DNA from: Tissierellales bacterium
Lineage (GTDB): Bacteria; Bacillota; Clostridia; Tissierellales; Sedimentibacteraceae
Direction of reading: 5' to 3'
Length of the DNA: 64,000 nt
Assembly (NCBI GenBank): GCA_018433765.1
Contig: JAHDQO010000005.1
Location: 1 to 64,000, forward strand
Shown: positions 32,970 through 41,604 of the stretch, piece after piece
How the letters are laid out: each line of letters starts with the position of its first letter
Position numbering within the stretch: position 1 is the stretch's first letter
The notes under the pieces: model-generated
Seen by the model: the letters and a program-made list of their open reading frames with translations, nothing else
Database searches by the model: none
Told to the model about the DNA's origin: nothing
Made by a program: the position numbers and the translations under genes

Positions 32970-34337
32970 ATGGATAAATCTACTCTTAAAAAAGTAGATA
33001 AAAGAGATCATTTTAATTCTAGAATAGGATTTATTTTAGCTGCTGCGGGTTCAGCAGTAGGACTAGGTAACATATGGAAGTTCCCTTATCAAGTAGGCCA
33101 AAACGGTGGTGGAGCATTCGTTTTTGTTTATATTATTTTCATTATATTTATTGGATTAAGTGTAGCAATAACTGAAATGGTTATAGGTAGAAGTGGTAAA
33201 TCAAATGTTATAGGGTGCTATGGAAAGTATAATAGTAAATTTAAAATTGTAGGATGGTTTGGAATGATAGCTTCATTACTATTGTACGCATATTATGCTG
33301 TAGTAGGAGGTTGGACAATTTTCTACCTTGTAAAAGCAGTTACTGGTCAATTTGGTGCAGCAAGTGTTGGTTCTTTTGAAACTATGTTTGATAGTTTTTG
33401 TCAAAGTCCTATTCAACTTATTATATACCAAATAATTTTTCTAGTAATTACAGCTTTTATAATTTCTAAAGGTATTTCTGGTGGAATTGAAAAGTACTGT
33501 AAAGTATTGATGCCGGGATTATTTATTATGCTAATTATTATGGCTATACGTTCAATAACACTTCCAGGAGCATTAAAAGGTGTTGAATGGTATTTGAAAC
33601 CTGATTTTTCAAAAATCAAAGGTTCAGTATTAGTTAGTGCTATGGGACAAGCTTTCTTTACTCTTAGTCTAGGTGTAGGTACTATGGTTACATATTCAAG
33701 CTATTTAAAAAGCGATGAAAATATAGGTACTACTTCAATTTCTGTAACTATATTTGATACACTTGTTGCTTTAGTAGCAGGTTTTGTTATTTTACCAGCA
33801 GTGTTTGCATTTAATCTTGAGCCGTCAGAAGGACCGGGACTTGTATTTGAAACTTTACCTCATGTTTTTTCTCAAATGCCTTTTGGAACTTTGTTTGCAA
33901 TAATATTCTTTGCATTGCTAATTATAGCTGCTGTAACTTCTTCAATATCGATGCTTGAAATATCTACTACTTTTGTAGTAGAAAAAACTAAAATGAATAG
34001 AAAAAAAGCTACATGGCTTTTAACATTATTAATTTTCCTTTTAGGCATTCCAGTTGTTATGGGTTTTGGACCATGGAGACATGTACAATTAGCAGGAAAG
34101 ACTTTCTTTAATATTTATGATTATTTTGTTTCAAATATTACTATGCCTTTAGTTGGTTTATTTGGAACAATCTTAGTTGGACACATTATGAAAAAAGATA
34201 TTGTTATGAATGAATTAACTAACAATGGAACAATAAACGTTAAATTAAAGATGGTATGGTATACACTTGTAAGATGGGTAATACCTATAATTCTGTTTTT
34301 AATTTCATTACAATCTCTTGGAATATTAAAAATATAA
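32970..34337 (+). CDS. Sodium-dependent amino-acid transporter (neurotransmitter:sodium symporter family)
   Basis: A 455-residue LeuT-fold transporter with about eleven to twelve helices. The first helix has the family signature GSAVGLGNIWKFPYQVGQNGGGAF, carrying the Na+ and substrate backbone sites. Helix 6-8 sequences (GQAFFTLSLGVGTMVTYSSYL and SSISMLEISTTFVVE) are also characteristic. It imports an amino acid with sodium; which one cannot be told. AGGAGGAAA precedes the ATG. Expression should depend on sigma-54 and the activator encoded upstream. A terminator shared with the convergent dipeptidase gene follows. Confidence 0.93.
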   Translation: MDKSTLKKVDKRDHFNSRIGFILAAAGSAVGLGNIWKFPYQVGQNGGGAFVFVYIIFIIFIGLSVAITEMVIGRSGKSNVIGCYGKYNSKFKIVGWFGMIASLLLYAYYAVVGGWTIFYLVKAVTGQFGAASVGSFETMFDSFCQSPIQLIIYQIIFLVITAFIISKGISGGIEKYCKVLMPGLFIMLIIMAIRSITLPGALKGVEWYLKPDFSKIKGSVLVSAMGQAFFTLSLGVGTMVTYSSYLKSDENIGTTSISVTIFDTLVALVAGFVILPAVFAFNLEPSEGPGLVFETLPHVFSQMPFGTLFAIIFFALLIIAAVTSSISMLEISTTFVVEKTKMNRKKATWLLTLLIFLLGIPVVMGFGPWRHVQLAGKTFFNIYDYFVSNITMPLVGLFGTILVGHIMKKDIVMNELTNNGTINVKLKMVWYTLVRWVIPIILFLISLQSLGILKI

Positions 34338-34372
34338 ATAAGTTTAGACTTAATTTTAATTTCACTTAATAT

Positions 34373-34410
34373 AAAGCTCTTTTAGTTATTAGAGGTACTA
34401 AAAGAGCTTT
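34373..34410. terminator. Bidirectional terminator between symporter and dipeptidase genes
   Basis: AAAGCTCTTTTAGT / ACTAAAAGAGCTTT with a ten-base loop; A/T-rich tails on both sides. Confidence 0.85.
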
Positions 34411-34426
34411 ATTAGTTATAAATTTA

Positions 34427-35398
34427 TTATACTAAAGTTTCTTTTATAATACGGAAAAAGTTTTTATAAGATATTTTTTCAATATCTTCTTGAGAAAAAC
34501 CTCTTTTGCTAAGTTCTCTGACAATATTAAGTGTCTTTGAACAATCTTCTAATCCTTTAGTGAAAGAAGTTTCTTGATTACTAAATGAATTTACTGAACT
34601 ATCATCAAGAAAGTCACAGAAATCAAATCCTAGTCCTACATGATCAATTCCCATAATATTAGCCATATAAATAATATGATCTACAAGAGTTTCTACAGTT
34701 TGTTTACTTTGATATTCATGTACAAATTGATTAAATGAGTTTATACCTACAATACCACCCAATCTCTGTATTTCTTTTAATTGATTATCAGTCAAATTAC
34801 GAGGAACATCACAGATAGATTTTGAATTTGAGTGTGAAGCAATTATAGGTTTGTCTGCAATATCTATAATATCCCAGAATGATTTTTCATTTAAATGAGA
34901 TACATCAAAAATCATATTCTTACTTATTATTTTTTTGTATGCTTCTTTTCCTAAAGCTGTAAGTCCTCTAACTGGATTACCTTTAACTCCAGTTGCTAGT
35001 AAGTTTTCTTCATTCCAAGTCAAACTTGCATGTCGTGCTCCAAAATCATAATAATTATCTATAAGACTAAGGTTATTACCTATAGAGCTTAAACCTTCAA
35101 GACCAATTATAATAAAGAATTTATTATTTTGTAAAGCTATGTTAATTTCATCAAAGGACTTAACAATAGCTATATCGCTACAAGATTCTGTTTCTTTTAC
35201 AATACTGCTCATTATCTCCTGTGTTCTTTTATATGGGTTCATATCATGAGGGGGATCAATCCATATAACAAAAATACTTCCTGAAATATTTCCTTGTTTT
35301 AGTTTATCTAAATGATAAGTTTTTAAAATATTAGTTTCTCCATTTAACAATCTAGTTGTTACATCTGTCCAAATATCAGAATGTCCATCAAATATCAT
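34427..35398 (-). CDS. Dipeptidase, peptidase family M19 (membrane dipeptidase-like)
   Basis: A 323-residue binuclear zinc dipeptidase. The N-terminal FDGHSDIW supplies the HxD pair, IIGLEGLSSIG the bridging Glu, SHLNEKSFWD and ASHSNSKSICDVPRNLTD the further His ligands, and HVGLGFDFCDF the C-terminal Asp motif. M19 enzymes split L-Xaa-D/L-Xaa dipeptides; there is no signal peptide, so it acts in the cytosol. It follows the DUF819 permease gene by 17 bases, indicating import of a substrate and its cleavage by one operon (inference). Confidence 0.92.
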   Translation of the reverse strand: MIFDGHSDIWTDVTTRLLNGETNILKTYHLDKLKQGNISGSIFVIWIDPPHDMNPYKRTQEIMSSIVKETESCSDIAIVKSFDEINIALQNNKFFIIIGLEGLSSIGNNLSLIDNYYDFGARHASLTWNEENLLATGVKGNPVRGLTALGKEAYKKIISKNMIFDVSHLNEKSFWDIIDIADKPIIASHSNSKSICDVPRNLTDNQLKEIQRLGGIVGINSFNQFVHEYQSKQTVETLVDHIIYMANIMGIDHVGLGFDFCDFLDDSSVNSFSNQETSFTKGLEDCSKTLNIVRELSKRGFSQEDIEKISYKNFFRIIKETLV

Positions 35399-35415
35399 TT
35401 TATTCGTCCTTTCAT

Positions 35416-36624
35416 TTACATTAAAATATTACCAATAAATACACCAAAGTAGTTTCCTATTACATAACCTAAAGTACCTACAAGCATTATAGGAGCAATT
35501 AGTTTAGTCCATCCTTTTGAAATTGCCATAGCAGCAGCTGTTGTAGGGCCTCCTATGTTTGCATTTGATGCTAAAATTATTTCTTCAAGATTAAAATTAA
35601 GTAATTTACCAAATCCAAAGGTTACAACCATATTAAACAGTACCATTATAGCACAATAAACTAATAGTAATGGTGATTTTTGAATTATTAAAGAAATTGA
35701 TGCTGGTACACCAATTACAACAAAGAATAAGTATATTAAAAAAGTTCCTATTTCTTGAGTTCCTCTGATTTCTCCAAAGAAATCTGATTTAAATGTAGCT
35801 AATAACATAGATAAAGTAGTAATAATAAGATATTCATTACCAAATAATCCATTTAGCAATTCAAGTCCAAAATTAGTTGTAGGTATAATTTCATTAAATA
35901 CATTTGCTATTTCTTTAGATAGTGCAACAACAATAAAACTAGTTGCAACTGCATAAGCAATGTCTTTTAAAGAAATTTCTTTACGAGACCAGTAAGATGC
36001 TGCTATTGTTTTATCAGCTTCATTACTTTCATGCTTTTCAACTTCATTTACATGAGGATGCTTATAAAACTTTCTAAAAAATGCTGTTGATGGAATAATT
36101 ATTAATACAAAGAAATACAAAGCCATCAGCAAATTATCTGAAACAACTGCTGCTGAAACTAGTTCTCCGGGTGCTTCAAATGATTTAGACATAGCAACAA
36201 AGTTTACACCACCGCCAATATAAGAACCAGACATCATTGCAGCAACTTTTGATAAATCAGGCACAACGTTTTTTAACATTATATAACCAAGTGTAGCACC
36301 TATCATAGTTCCAATTGAACTTATTAAAAAGATAATAAGGATTTTGCCGCTTTCTTTCCAAATCTTTTTAATGTTACATTGCATTAATAAAAGAGGTATA
36401 GCTAATGGAACTACATAATTCCAAACTTGATCATATACAGGTGATTCTATAGGAATAATTTTTAAGTTAGATAATATAAGTGCTCCGACAAGTGCTATTA
36501 TTGCTCCTGATGCTTTTGCTGCCCATTTATATTTTTGTTCTAGATAAATACTTACAGCAGCCCATCCTGTAATTATTGCCCAAAGTAACCATGTGCTGTC
36601 TGGACTAATTAAAGAATTTGACAT
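35416..36624 (-). CDS. DUF819 family membrane protein (putative permease)
   Basis: A 402-residue integral membrane protein with about ten to eleven helices, matching DUF819 (YjcL-like). Typical blocks are AIPLLLMQCNIKKIWKESG, MMSGSYIGGGVNFVAMSKSF and NANIGGPTTAAAMAISKGW. The family is uncharacterised, but the architecture suggests a transporter of small anionic or amino compounds. It is the first gene of an operon with the M19 dipeptidase, facing the XRE-cupin regulator across a region with repeated operator-like sequences. AGGAGG precedes its ATG. Confidence 0.92.
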   Translation of the reverse strand: MSNSLISPDSTWLLWAIITGWAAVSIYLEQKYKWAAKASGAIIALVGALILSNLKIIPIESPVYDQVWNYVVPLAIPLLLMQCNIKKIWKESGKILIIFLISSIGTMIGATLGYIMLKNVVPDLSKVAAMMSGSYIGGGVNFVAMSKSFEAPGELVSAAVVSDNLLMALYFFVLIIIPSTAFFRKFYKHPHVNEVEKHESNEADKTIAASYWSRKEISLKDIAYAVATSFIVVALSKEIANVFNEIIPTTNFGLELLNGLFGNEYLIITTLSMLLATFKSDFFGEIRGTQEIGTFLIYLFFVVIGVPASISLIIQKSPLLLVYCAIMVLFNMVVTFGFGKLLNFNLEEIILASNANIGGPTTAAAMAISKGWTKLIAPIMLVGTLGYVIGNYFGVFIGNILM

Positions 36625-36647
36625 AAAAAACCTCCTAATTTTTTTAT

Positions 36648-36803
36648 ACTATTTCAATATAGTGAAATAATACATTAATATTATAAACATATTGAACAAA
36701 AATGTCAATATTCTAAAAAAAATATCAAAATAATCAATATGTTGAATAAATTAATAATGTTTTCTATTTAAAAATGAATTAATATATGTTAACATATTGC
36801 TAT
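36648..36803. promoter_or_regulatory. Divergent control region with repeated TCAATATGTTGA-like operators
   Basis: Four related sites: TTTCAATATAGTGAAA (36652-36667), AACATATTGAAC (about 36687-36698), TCAATATGTTGA (about 36737-36748) and TTAACATATTG (about 36788-36798). They sit between the DUF819 and XRE-cupin genes and are probably bound by the XRE-cupin protein. Confidence 0.5.
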
Positions 36804-36822
36804 ACAAAAGAAGGAGAAATAG

Positions 36823-37371
36823 ATGGAAATTAATATAGGAAATAAACTACGAGAACTTAGGAAAGAAAAGAAAATCAGTATAGCAGTATTATCTAAAGAG
36901 TCTGGAGTTAGCACAGGTCTTATTAGTCAAATAGAAAGAGGTATAGTTGTTCCTTCTGTGGTTAATCTATGGAAAATTTCACAAGCATTAGATATTAATG
37001 TTGGTTATTTTTTTGAAGAAGGCAGCGAAGAAAATAAAATAGTTGTAAGAAAAGAAGAGAGAAAGAAAATAGTGATTAATCGAAGTAAAGGAATATATGA
37101 ATTACTTACTCCAGATTTGAAAGGAAAGATAGAATTCTTACAAATTACACTTAAAAAGGGTGAATATTCAAGTAATGAATTGATAACTCATGAGGGTGAA
37201 GAATGTGGTATAGTAATAAAGGGAACAATGACAGTTAAAATCAATAATAAGGATTATGTACTAAATGAAGGGGACAGCATTTATTTTAACAGTACAATAC
37301 CACATAAATATTTAAATGAAGGTGAAGAAGAATGTATATCTATTTGGGCTATGACACCACCGTCTTTTTAG
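36823..37371 (+). CDS. XRE family transcriptional regulator with C-terminal cupin domain
   Basis: A 182-residue two-domain regulator. Residues 5-60 form an XRE helix-turn-helix (LRELRKEKKISIAVLSKESGVSTGLISQIERG). Residues about 105-178 are a cupin_2 barrel (SSNELITHEGEECGIVIKGTMTVKINN, NEGDSIYFNSTIPHKYLNEG), with His/Glu positions able to bind a metal or ligand. Such proteins sense a small molecule and usually repress divergent transport or catabolic genes; here the DUF819-M19 operon is the natural target. AGAAGGAG precedes the ATG. Confidence 0.93.
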   Translation: MEINIGNKLRELRKEKKISIAVLSKESGVSTGLISQIERGIVVPSVVNLWKISQALDINVGYFFEEGSEENKIVVRKEERKKIVINRSKGIYELLTPDLKGKIEFLQITLKKGEYSSNELITHEGEECGIVIKGTMTVKINNKDYVLNEGDSIYFNSTIPHKYLNEGEEECISIWAMTPPSF

Positions 37372-37405
37372 ACAAATAAAAGTAGACATATAACTTTTTA
37401 TGATT

Positions 37406-37452
37406 AAGCATATTCACAAGAAAAAATATTTTGCTGTGAATATGCTTTTTTA
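37406..37452 (+). terminator. Terminator of the XRE-cupin gene
   Basis: AAGCATATTCACA / TGTGAATATGCTT with a 16-base loop and a T-run. Confidence 0.85.
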
Positions 37453-37546
37453 TTTATATACATAAAAATTATAATAAAGCTTTATGTTATTAGTAAAGTT
37501 CTAAATAATCTCTAATTATATTAAGTTACTATAAATATAATAATTA

Positions 37547-37575
37547 TTGACAAAATATTCAATAATATGTATAAT
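37547..37575 (+). promoter_or_regulatory. Consensus sigmaA promoter with no assigned gene
   Basis: TTGACA, a 17-base spacer and TATAAT, both boxes perfect. It points towards the RiPP genes, whose first start codon is about 600 bases away, across an antisense transposase fragment. Confidence 0.7.
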
Positions 37576-37651
37576 AAATGCATAATACACAAAAAAATAA
37601 CAGTAAAAATAGAACAAAAATGTTAATCCATATATATTCTTTAATTTCATA

Positions 37652-37963
37652 TTAAATAAGATTCATAATACTACTTAAATATAAAATTGCATAAATTTCC
37701 CTAGATTCAAGGAGTATGCTAACTTTCATAGAACAATACTCTTTTACTTTTTTAATAGTAGAAACAGCCTTTTCTAGAGAATCTAAACTGTCATGAAGTA
37801 CTTTAAAAAGGTTTATGAACAGATTTATGATCAGGTGTAAGTATTGAACATAACTAAAATAAACACCGACATCAATTCCAACTCTAATTAAATCAAAATA
37901 ATACATTTGTGTTGCTTCTTTCAAAAGTAGATATATAAGAGATCCATTAAACATTGAGTACAC
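37652..37963 (-). pseudogene. Fragment of an IS110-family transposase (N-terminal part)
   Basis: About 103 codons. From residue 20 the frame reads MYYFDLIRVGIDVGVYFSYV and then FKVLHDSLDSLEKAVSTIKKVKEY and MKVSILLES. This matches, from memory, the N-terminal RuvC-like domain of IS110-family (DEDD) transposases: the Asp in GIDVG and the Glu in LLES are catalytic positions. After LLES the sequence loses the usual TGHY motif and soon stops, so the remaining roughly 300 residues, including the Serine-containing C-terminal domain, are absent. It is a decayed remnant, showing past insertion next to the RiPP genes. Confidence 0.7.
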
Positions 37964-38185
37964 AAGTGATTAACCTAGGAGGTGATTATTTATCCTCTTA
38001 TTCAATTAAAAGATTAGTATAAAAATTGACTGATGTAAAACTGTAAATATTTAATAAGTTAAATAAGATAACAACTTGAATATTAGCTTTACAAAAACAG
38101 TAAATAATTCGGGTGATTAACTTATAGAAAGTAAAAAACTATGTAACTTTATGTTACAAATATTTTGTACTAGGAGGTAAATATT

Positions 38186-39478
38186 ATGAAAGAATCTTAC
38201 TACAATTTTTTTTATCCATATGAACATGAAGAGGGGAAATATGTAGCTTATAATGCTAGATCAAATGCTTTAGCACTAATAGAAGAGAAAAATTATAAAA
38301 AATTAGTAAATTTTAGAGAAAAGAATTATGAAATTGATGATGAAAAATTAATAGAAGATTTAAAGAAGGGGTTTTTCTTAATTGATGATGATGATGATGA
38401 ATTAGCATTAATTAGATATAACTTATTGAGAAACAAATATTCAACAAATAGATTAGGACTTACTATAGCGCCTACATCTGATTGTAATTTCAGATGTATT
38501 TACTGTTACGAAAAGAATAGCATTAATACCTCATATATGTCAGAAGAAACACAGAAAAACCTAATAAACTTTATTAAAAATCAACTCAATAATATAAGAT
38601 ATCTCTCAATTTTGTGGTATGGTGGAGAGCCGTTATTAGCAATAGATATTATAGAAAAGCTATCAAATGAAATTATTGAATTGTGCAATAAATATAATGT
38701 AGTATATAACTCAGATATGATATCAAATGGTTATTTATTATCTAAAAAAAATATTGAAACAATAAATAAATGTGAAATTAAATCTATTCAAATTACTTTG
38801 GATGGACCTCCTAAAATACATGATCAACGTCGCTTTTTAGAAGGTGGTAAAGGAACATTTGAAAAAATTATTTATAATTTATATGAATACAAAAATATTA
38901 TTCCTCCCGTAGCTCTTCGAATTAATGTTGACAAGAAAAATGTTGATTCTATTAATGAAATTATCCAAATTTTAAAAGATAAAAATTTATTGGACAAGGT
39001 AAATCCTTATTTAGGTTATGTTGAAAACATTGATGATATATATGATAATAATAACTGTTTAAAATATAATGAATTTTCAAAATTAGATTTCTCGTTTAAT
39101 AATAGTGAATTAAATAGTTCTACTATTACTGATAAATATCCAACAATACTATCTAGTTTTTGCGCAGCCGATAAGCAAAATAGTATTGTTATCAATTCGG
39201 ATGGGAAAATGTATAAATGTTGGAATGATATTGGAATAAAAGAAATGAGTGTAGGAGATTTAAATAATAGTAATTTTAAGCCAAGCAAAATATTATATGA
39301 CTACATGTTATACGATCCGACAAAGGATAATGTGTGTTCAGTATGCAAATTTATGCCTATATGTATGGGAGGGTGTCCGAGCAGACGAATAAGAAAAAAT
39401 GCAGATAGATGTAGCAGGTATAAATATACTATAAATGAATATATACAAACTATTGCACATTATATAAAAATGAGATAA
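38186..39478 (+). CDS. Radical SAM/SPASM domain RiPP maturase
   Basis: A 430-residue enzyme. The SAM-binding [4Fe-4S] motif CNFRCIYC has Cys100, Cys104 and Cys107, followed by WYGGEPLL (the GGE motif). The C-terminal SPASM domain holds the Cys sets FCAADKQN, KCWND and CSVCKFMPICMGGCPSRR, for auxiliary Fe-S clusters. The N-terminal 90 residues, with a run of Asp, may recognise the leader peptide. SPASM enzymes next to Cys-rich peptides make thioether or related side-chain crosslinks. The nearest named groups I can think of are the Clo7bot and CLI_3235/CcpM-type maturases; I cannot decide between them. The ATG follows AGGAGG. The peptide gene starts 104 bases downstream. Confidence 0.92.
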   Translation: MKESYYNFFYPYEHEEGKYVAYNARSNALALIEEKNYKKLVNFREKNYEIDDEKLIEDLKKGFFLIDDDDDELALIRYNLLRNKYSTNRLGLTIAPTSDCNFRCIYCYEKNSINTSYMSEETQKNLINFIKNQLNNIRYLSILWYGGEPLLAIDIIEKLSNEIIELCNKYNVVYNSDMISNGYLLSKKNIETINKCEIKSIQITLDGPPKIHDQRRFLEGGKGTFEKIIYNLYEYKNIIPPVALRINVDKKNVDSINEIIQILKDKNLLDKVNPYLGYVENIDDIYDNNNCLKYNEFSKLDFSFNNSELNSSTITDKYPTILSSFCAADKQNSIVINSDGKMYKCWNDIGIKEMSVGDLNNSNFKPSKILYDYMLYDPTKDNVCSVCKFMPICMGGCPSRRIRKNADRCSRYKYTINEYIQTIAHYIKMR

Positions 39479-39509
39479 GAAAGTTTAAAATTGTTATTAA
39501 TAGTAGTTG

Positions 39510-39787
39510 TTAACAAAGTGCATAGCTTGTTTTACAATTTTAATTACCTTAAAACAATAAAAAGATAGAAAGGTGGAATAACATGGAATATCTAGTTAAT
39601 GGAATAACTTCAACATCAGCCAATTATATTTTTGAATGTGATGAATGTGATCAGTATTCACCTAAGAATACTAGGTGCTGGTTGTATTGCCCAGGTAATT
39701 GGTGCCCAAATGTCACACCAAGATAATAAATAGTAGTAAGTATATAATCTAAGTTTAGATATAATTAAAGCTAATGTACTTTGTTAA
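39510..39787. repeat. Inverted repeat flanking the precursor peptide gene
   Basis: TTAACAAAGTGCATAGC (39510-39526) and GCTAATGTACTTTGTTAA (39770-39787) are complementary apart from one inserted base and one transition. They enclose the peptide gene with about 240 bases between them. Confidence 0.5.
39583..39726 (+). CDS. Cys/Trp/Pro-rich RiPP precursor peptide (47 residues)
   Basis: A short gene with the ribosome site AGAAAGGTGG, between the radical SAM and ABC exporter genes. The peptide starts MEYLVNGITSTSANY, a plausible leader. The core is IFECDECDQYSPKN, then RCWLYCPGNWCPNVTPR. It has five Cys (19, 22, 32, 36, 41), two Trp (33, 40) and four Pro. There is no double-Gly cleavage site. Position, size and composition mark it as the substrate of the 38186 enzyme. 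CDECD fits a Cys-X3-Asp spacing like that used for thioether links in freyrasin, which is only a hint. Family membership is unclear; it may be a new precursor type. Confidence 0.82.
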   Translation: MEYLVNGITSTSANYIFECDECDQYSPKNTRCWLYCPGNWCPNVTPR

Positions 39788-39875
39788 TATAAAAAAAGAG
39801 GATAATAATTAATAAAATAAATGTTTAATTTTATTATAGTAGAGCTAGGTAATAATAAACAACAGAGGTTCATTA

Positions 39876-41495
39876 ATGAAAATATTTAAATTTTGTAAAA
39901 AGTATTTATTAAAACACAAAGTTATGTTATTAATTTATATAATGATAGGCATTTTAATAAATATTATATCACTCGTTATACCATATATTTCAGGACAATT
40001 TATTGACAATTTGGTTGAAGAGAAAAACATACAGTTTTTGATTAAATATTCTGTTATGTTTGCTGTTCTAAATATAAGTAGTATAATTTTAGGTTATGTT
40101 TTCAATATGATTTATGTTCAATATCAAACAACTGCTGGTTTTGAGCTTAATAGTGATATATTAAACCATTTAAAAAAAGTGTCAATATCATATTTTAGTA
40201 AATCAGATACCGTTTATCTTAATCAGCGTATAAACAATGATTCTAATGGACTTATTATATTTAGTATGAATATAATTTTAGACGTATTTATTAATATACT
40301 AATTATTATATTTACTTCACTAATACTAATTAAATTGAATATTAAAATTACAATAGTTCTAATTATTTTACTATGTGTATATTTTCTTGTTTATCTGTTA
40401 TTTAAGAATACTATATTTACTAAAAGCTTTGAATTAAAAGAAGCTCAAGATAAATTTTTCTCAAAGCTTAATGAACAATTATTCAAAGTAAAATTTATAA
40501 AAATTCATGCAGTTAACAATTTATTTTGTCTAAGATTGAATAAGAGCTTTATGCATTTGTTATCGAAAGCTTTAGGATATCAGAAAATTTCATATATATT
40601 TTCAGGACTGGATAATACAATAATGGTTTTTGCTAAGATTACATTGTATGTAATAGGAGGATTGGAAATAATAAAAGGTAATTTAACTATTGGTTTTTTT
40701 ACTATTATTCTTTCTTATTTTAGCAAATTGTTGAATTCAATGAAATACTTTTTTAATTTAGGAAAAATATATCAAGATAATTTTGTATCTTATAAAAGAC
40801 TGCAGGATTTATTAAAGCTAAATAAGGAAACCAATGGTGAAAAATTAATAGATTCAATTAAGTCGATACAAATAGATAAACTGTCTTTTTCTTATAATAA
40901 TAAAGTTATTTTCCAAGATTATTCGAAACAATTTTTAAAAGGAAAAGTCTATTGTATTATAGGAGATAATGGTGTAGGAAAAACTACATTAGTTAATCTT
41001 TTGTTAGGTTTATATATAGATGAATTCGAAGGTAATATTAAGTATAATGATACTGATATAAAAGATATAAATATGTACAATATGAGACATGAATTAATAG
41101 GTGTTTTAGAGCAAGAACCAATATTATTAAATGATACAATATTGTATAATTTAAGCTTAGATAGTAATTGTATTGAACATAATAAGCTAAAAGAATTTAT
41201 AGAGATATTAAATTTTAATAAGTATTTTAATACGCTTACTAAGGGTTTTGAAACAGTTATTAATGAAAAATCAAATAATATATCTGGTGGAGAAAAACAA
41301 AAAATTGCGCTTATAAGAGTACTTTTAAAAGATATGGATTTAATGATATTAGATGAACCTACTTCAGCTCTAGATATTCATAGTAAAGAGAAATTTATTA
41401 ATTACATAAATAGTATAAAAAAAGATAAAATAATTATTTTTATTACACATGATAAGAGTTTAGTTAAAATGAGCGATGAAGTTATACAGTTATAA
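39876..41495 (+). CDS. ABC transporter, fused membrane and ATPase domains (RiPP exporter)
   Basis: A 539-residue half-transporter. About six helices fill residues 1-300 (LLIYIMIGILINIISLVIPYISG first). The ATPase follows: Walker A GDNGVGKTT near residue 368, signature NISGGEKQK and Walker B LMILDEPTSALD. There is no N-terminal C39 peptidase domain, so the leader must be removed elsewhere. It probably works as a homodimer exporting the modified peptide, or as self-protection. AGAGGTT precedes the ATG. A strong terminator follows, ending the cluster. Confidence 0.9.
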   Translation: MKIFKFCKKYLLKHKVMLLIYIMIGILINIISLVIPYISGQFIDNLVEEKNIQFLIKYSVMFAVLNISSIILGYVFNMIYVQYQTTAGFELNSDILNHLKKVSISYFSKSDTVYLNQRINNDSNGLIIFSMNIILDVFINILIIIFTSLILIKLNIKITIVLIILLCVYFLVYLLFKNTIFTKSFELKEAQDKFFSKLNEQLFKVKFIKIHAVNNLFCLRLNKSFMHLLSKALGYQKISYIFSGLDNTIMVFAKITLYVIGGLEIIKGNLTIGFFTIILSYFSKLLNSMKYFFNLGKIYQDNFVSYKRLQDLLKLNKETNGEKLIDSIKSIQIDKLSFSYNNKVIFQDYSKQFLKGKVYCIIGDNGVGKTTLVNLLLGLYIDEFEGNIKYNDTDIKDINMYNMRHELIGVLEQEPILLNDTILYNLSLDSNCIEHNKLKEFIEILNFNKYFNTLTKGFETVINEKSNNISGGEKQKIALIRVLLKDMDLMILDEPTSALDIHSKEKFINYINSIKKDKIIIFITHDKSLVKMSDEVIQL

Positions 41496-41565
41496 GATTA
41501 TATGTATTGAAAAATTCTGTATTTATTATAAGTACTTTGCTAATATATATAATACTTAATAATAA

Positions 41566-41604
41566 ACATTAGTTTAATGATATATTATTAAACTAATGTT
41601 TTTT
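41566..41604 (+). terminator. Terminator of the RiPP cluster
   Basis: AACATTAGTTTAAT / ATTAAACTAATGTT with a seven-base loop and TTTT. Confidence 0.85.

Larger units (their letters stand above)
37372..38185. other. Gene-poor region before the RiPP cluster
   Basis: Contains the XRE-cupin gene terminator, a consensus sigmaA promoter (37547-37575), a decayed IS110 transposase fragment on the minus strand, then about 220 AT-rich bases ending in CTAGGAGGTAAATATT, the ribosome site of the radical SAM gene. No small precursor-like frame was found in the stretch after 37963. Confidence 0.6.

Noticed and set aside
37652-37963. A functional 103-residue protein on the minus strand
   Set aside because: It matches only the N-terminal part of IS110 transposases, is cut after the LLES block and lacks most of the enzyme; treated as a pseudogene fragment.
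39820-39890. A second precursor peptide between the Cys-rich peptide and the exporter
   Set aside because: The only short frame has no ribosome site, no Cys and overlaps the exporter start.
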